From Trinickia acidisoli (GTDB taxonomy: Bacteria > Pseudomonadota > Gammaproteobacteria > Burkholderiales > Burkholderiaceae), in assembly GCF_017315725.1 (NCBI RefSeq), contig NZ_JAFLRG010000001.1, positions 3,410,001 through 3,474,000 of the forward strand: DNA of 64,000 bases, read 5' to 3'. A program made the position numbers and the translations under genes. The number at the start of each line of letters is the position of its first letter. The first letter of the stretch is position 1. The notes beneath the pieces were generated by a model. That model was not told the DNA's origin. It did not search any database and worked only from the letters and a program-made list of their open reading frames with translations. Below are positions 62,813-64,000 of the stretch, piece by piece.

Positions 62813-63289
62813 TTAACCGACCAAACCGAACTCGCGCATGGCCGGCAGGAAGTCGTGACTCGCCTCCGGCTTGCGCGACAGTTTCGTCAGGACATAACGC
62901 TTGAACGGATCGAGGCGCGCCCAAACCTCTGCGTTCGGGGCCGCCAGGCCGGCCGTGTGGCAGTGCCGCAGCAGGCCGTCGGGCACGGCCGCCGCGTTGC
63001 GCCAGGCCGGCTCGGCATCGGGCGTAAACCAGTCGGGCTCGAGGTTCGCGTGCGTGCGCATCATTTCGAACAAGGCGTGATCGAAGTTCGGCTCGATTTG
63101 CGCGTCTTCATCGACGGGAAACCGCGCAAGCAGCGCGCGATCCGCATGCGGCAGCAATTGCCACTGCGCAAGCGAGATGCGAAGACCGAAGCGATCGAGA
63201 TTGAAGCGGACCGACATCGGCATGAAGGTGAGGTCCTCCGACGAGACGAGCTCGAAATCGAACAGCAGCGGCGTTTCATGCAATCCCAT
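62813..63289 (-). CDS. Nitrate-reductase-associated protein family
   Basis: A 158-residue soluble protein that resembles the nitrate-reductase-associated family: LTFMPMSVRFNLDRFGLRISLAQWQLLP near the start (in pieces), PDWFTPDAEPAW in the middle and the diagnostic C-terminus LSRKPEASHDFLPAMREFGL. Members are found near nitrate assimilation or formate dehydrogenase genes. The ATG at 63289 is used. It is divergent from fdhD, which activates formate dehydrogenase; this supports a link with molybdenum-enzyme metabolism. Biochemical activity is unknown. Confidence 0.75.
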   Translation of the reverse strand: MGLHETPLLFDFELVSSEDLTFMPMSVRFNLDRFGLRISLAQWQLLPHADRALLARFPVDEDAQIEPNFDHALFEMMRTHANLEPDWFTPDAEPAWRNAAAVPDGLLRHCHTAGLAAPNAEVWARLDPFKRYVLTKLSRKPEASHDFLPAMREFGLVG

Positions 63290-63441
63290 GGCGGTGTCCT
63301 TGTGCGTGCGCGCGTGCGCCGGGTCGTGCGGGCAAACGGCGCCCGCTTCGGGTATTTTAGAACCTTATGCATGAAACGCCGGCCCGCGCCCGAAAGGTGC
63401 GGCGATGGGCCGGCAGTGCGTCACCTGGATGAGGAGCGATC

Positions 63442-64000
63442 TTGAACGACCCGTTGGACGGCGCCGACGAGCGCGGCGTCATCGAGCAAGAAGTACGCCG
63501 GCACCGCAACGGCATCGTCGACGCGACCGTCGATTGCATCGGTCAGGAATGGCCCGTGGCGCTCGTTTTCAACGGCATCTCGCACGCCGTCATGATGTGC
63601 ACGCCGCGCGAGCTCGAGGCGTTCGCCGTCGGGTTCGCGATCTCGGAAGGCATCGTCGAGCGCGGCAGCGACATCCGCGACATCGAGGTCGCGTTCCATC
63701 GCGATGGCGCGGCCTTGCCCTATGCGCACGTGGAACTGACGATCGTGCAGCAGGCATTCGCTGCGCTGAAAGCGCGCCGGCGCGCGCTCGCGGGGCGCAC
63801 CGGCTGCGGCGTATGCGGCATCGAAAGCATCGATTTGCTCGACTTGTCGCCGGAGCGCGTGCCTGCGACGGGGTTTTTCGAGCGGCTCGCGCCCGATGCG
63901 ATTGCGCGCGCGGCGCACGAGCTGCCGGCGCATCAAGCGCTCACGGGTATGACAGGCGGGCTGCACGCCGCCGCTTGGTGCGACGCAGGCGGCGCGATTG
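63442..64000 (+). CDS. fdhD: Formate dehydrogenase accessory sulfurtransferase FdhD, 5' part
   Basis: The first 186 codons are in the window and the gene continues beyond its right edge. FdhD transfers sulfur from IscS to the molybdenum cofactor of formate dehydrogenase. The redox-active pair is C122xxC125 in TGCGVCGIES, and FAVGFAISEGIV is the second hallmark. The start is a TTG at 63442 preceded by GAGGAG at 5 nt; an in-frame TGA at 63430 excludes earlier starts in this frame. Divergent from the nitrate-reductase-associated gene. Confident for the visible part. Confidence 0.93.
   Translation, partial: MNDPLDGADERGVIEQEVRRHRNGIVDATVDCIGQEWPVALVFNGISHAVMMCTPRELEAFAVGFAISEGIVERGSDIRDIEVAFHRDGAALPYAHVELTIVQQAFAALKARRRALAGRTGCGVCGIESIDLLDLSPERVPATGFFERLAPDAIARAAHELPAHQALTGMTGGLHAAAWCDAGGAI

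Noticed and set aside
1..64000. CRISPR arrays, tRNA or rRNA genes, prophage genes
   Set aside because: No regularly spaced repeats, no cloverleaf or rRNA sequence and no phage structural or integrase gene were seen; tRNA could only be excluded firmly with a covariance search.

Overview
The window is a high-GC betaproteobacterial chromosome segment, most likely from the Burkholderiaceae (Burkholderia, Paraburkholderia or Trinickia type). This rests on gene content and gene order: miaB-phoH-ybeY-corC-lnt-glyQ-glyS-gmhB-plsC, the lptD-surA-pdxA-rsmA block next to amgK-murU, and the glpR/glpDKF regulon. No rRNA, tRNA or CRISPR array was seen, and no sequence database was searched.

Region by region. 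1-1290: an operon of a CheY-like receiver, a CheC-like phosphatase and the start of a PAS protein, behind a cluster of AAACGTTT palindromes. 1404-4074: a sugar-acid locus with a FucU/RbsD mutarotase, a FadR-type GntR regulator and a divergent galactonate dehydratase. 4411-8477: a small membrane protein, a CopD-like protein and two multiheme cytochromes c. 8672-15438: RhlE, a diiron ferritin-like/FMN-binding pair, a frameshifted small gene, a gamma-glutamyltransferase homologue and GlpR. 15728-21484: two small genes, then glpD-glpK-glpF with GlpR-like operators, and a HAD phosphatase. 21523-24932: ribB under an FMN riboswitch, and a divergent MFS/LysR pair. 25072-37868: the conserved housekeeping block from miaB to a YgjP-like metalloprotease.

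37861-47458 is the accessory part. A 170-bp element with 25-bp imperfect terminal inverted repeats and perfect 9-bp target duplications (a MITE whose ends resemble the Tn5 mosaic end) sits exactly on the stop codon of the metalloprotease gene. It is followed by about 9 kb of AT-richer DNA carrying eight same-strand genes: a GT-C-like membrane protein, a zinc-ribbon methyltransferase, a WecE-like sugar aminotransferase, a GtrB/DPM1-like GT2, an SDR epimerase, an ATP-grasp enzyme, a HAD protein lacking the second motif-I aspartate, and a second zinc-ribbon methyltransferase. I read this as a horizontally acquired cluster for an unusual amino-sugar glycan decoration; its product is unknown.

47459-64000: back in core DNA, with gloA, a DMT transporter, rsmA-pdxA-surA-lptD (minus strand), amgK-murU, an Atm1-type ABC exporter, a YciA-like thioesterase, a PAS/LOV-like/GGDEF/EAL signalling protein, a nitrate-reductase-associated protein and the 5' part of fdhD, cut off by the window end.

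Together the core genes cover glycerol use, envelope biogenesis (LPS export, lipoprotein maturation, heptose and phospholipid synthesis, MurNAc recycling), tRNA and ribosome maturation, and c-di-GMP signalling. The island probably adds a strain-specific surface glycan on top of that envelope machinery.
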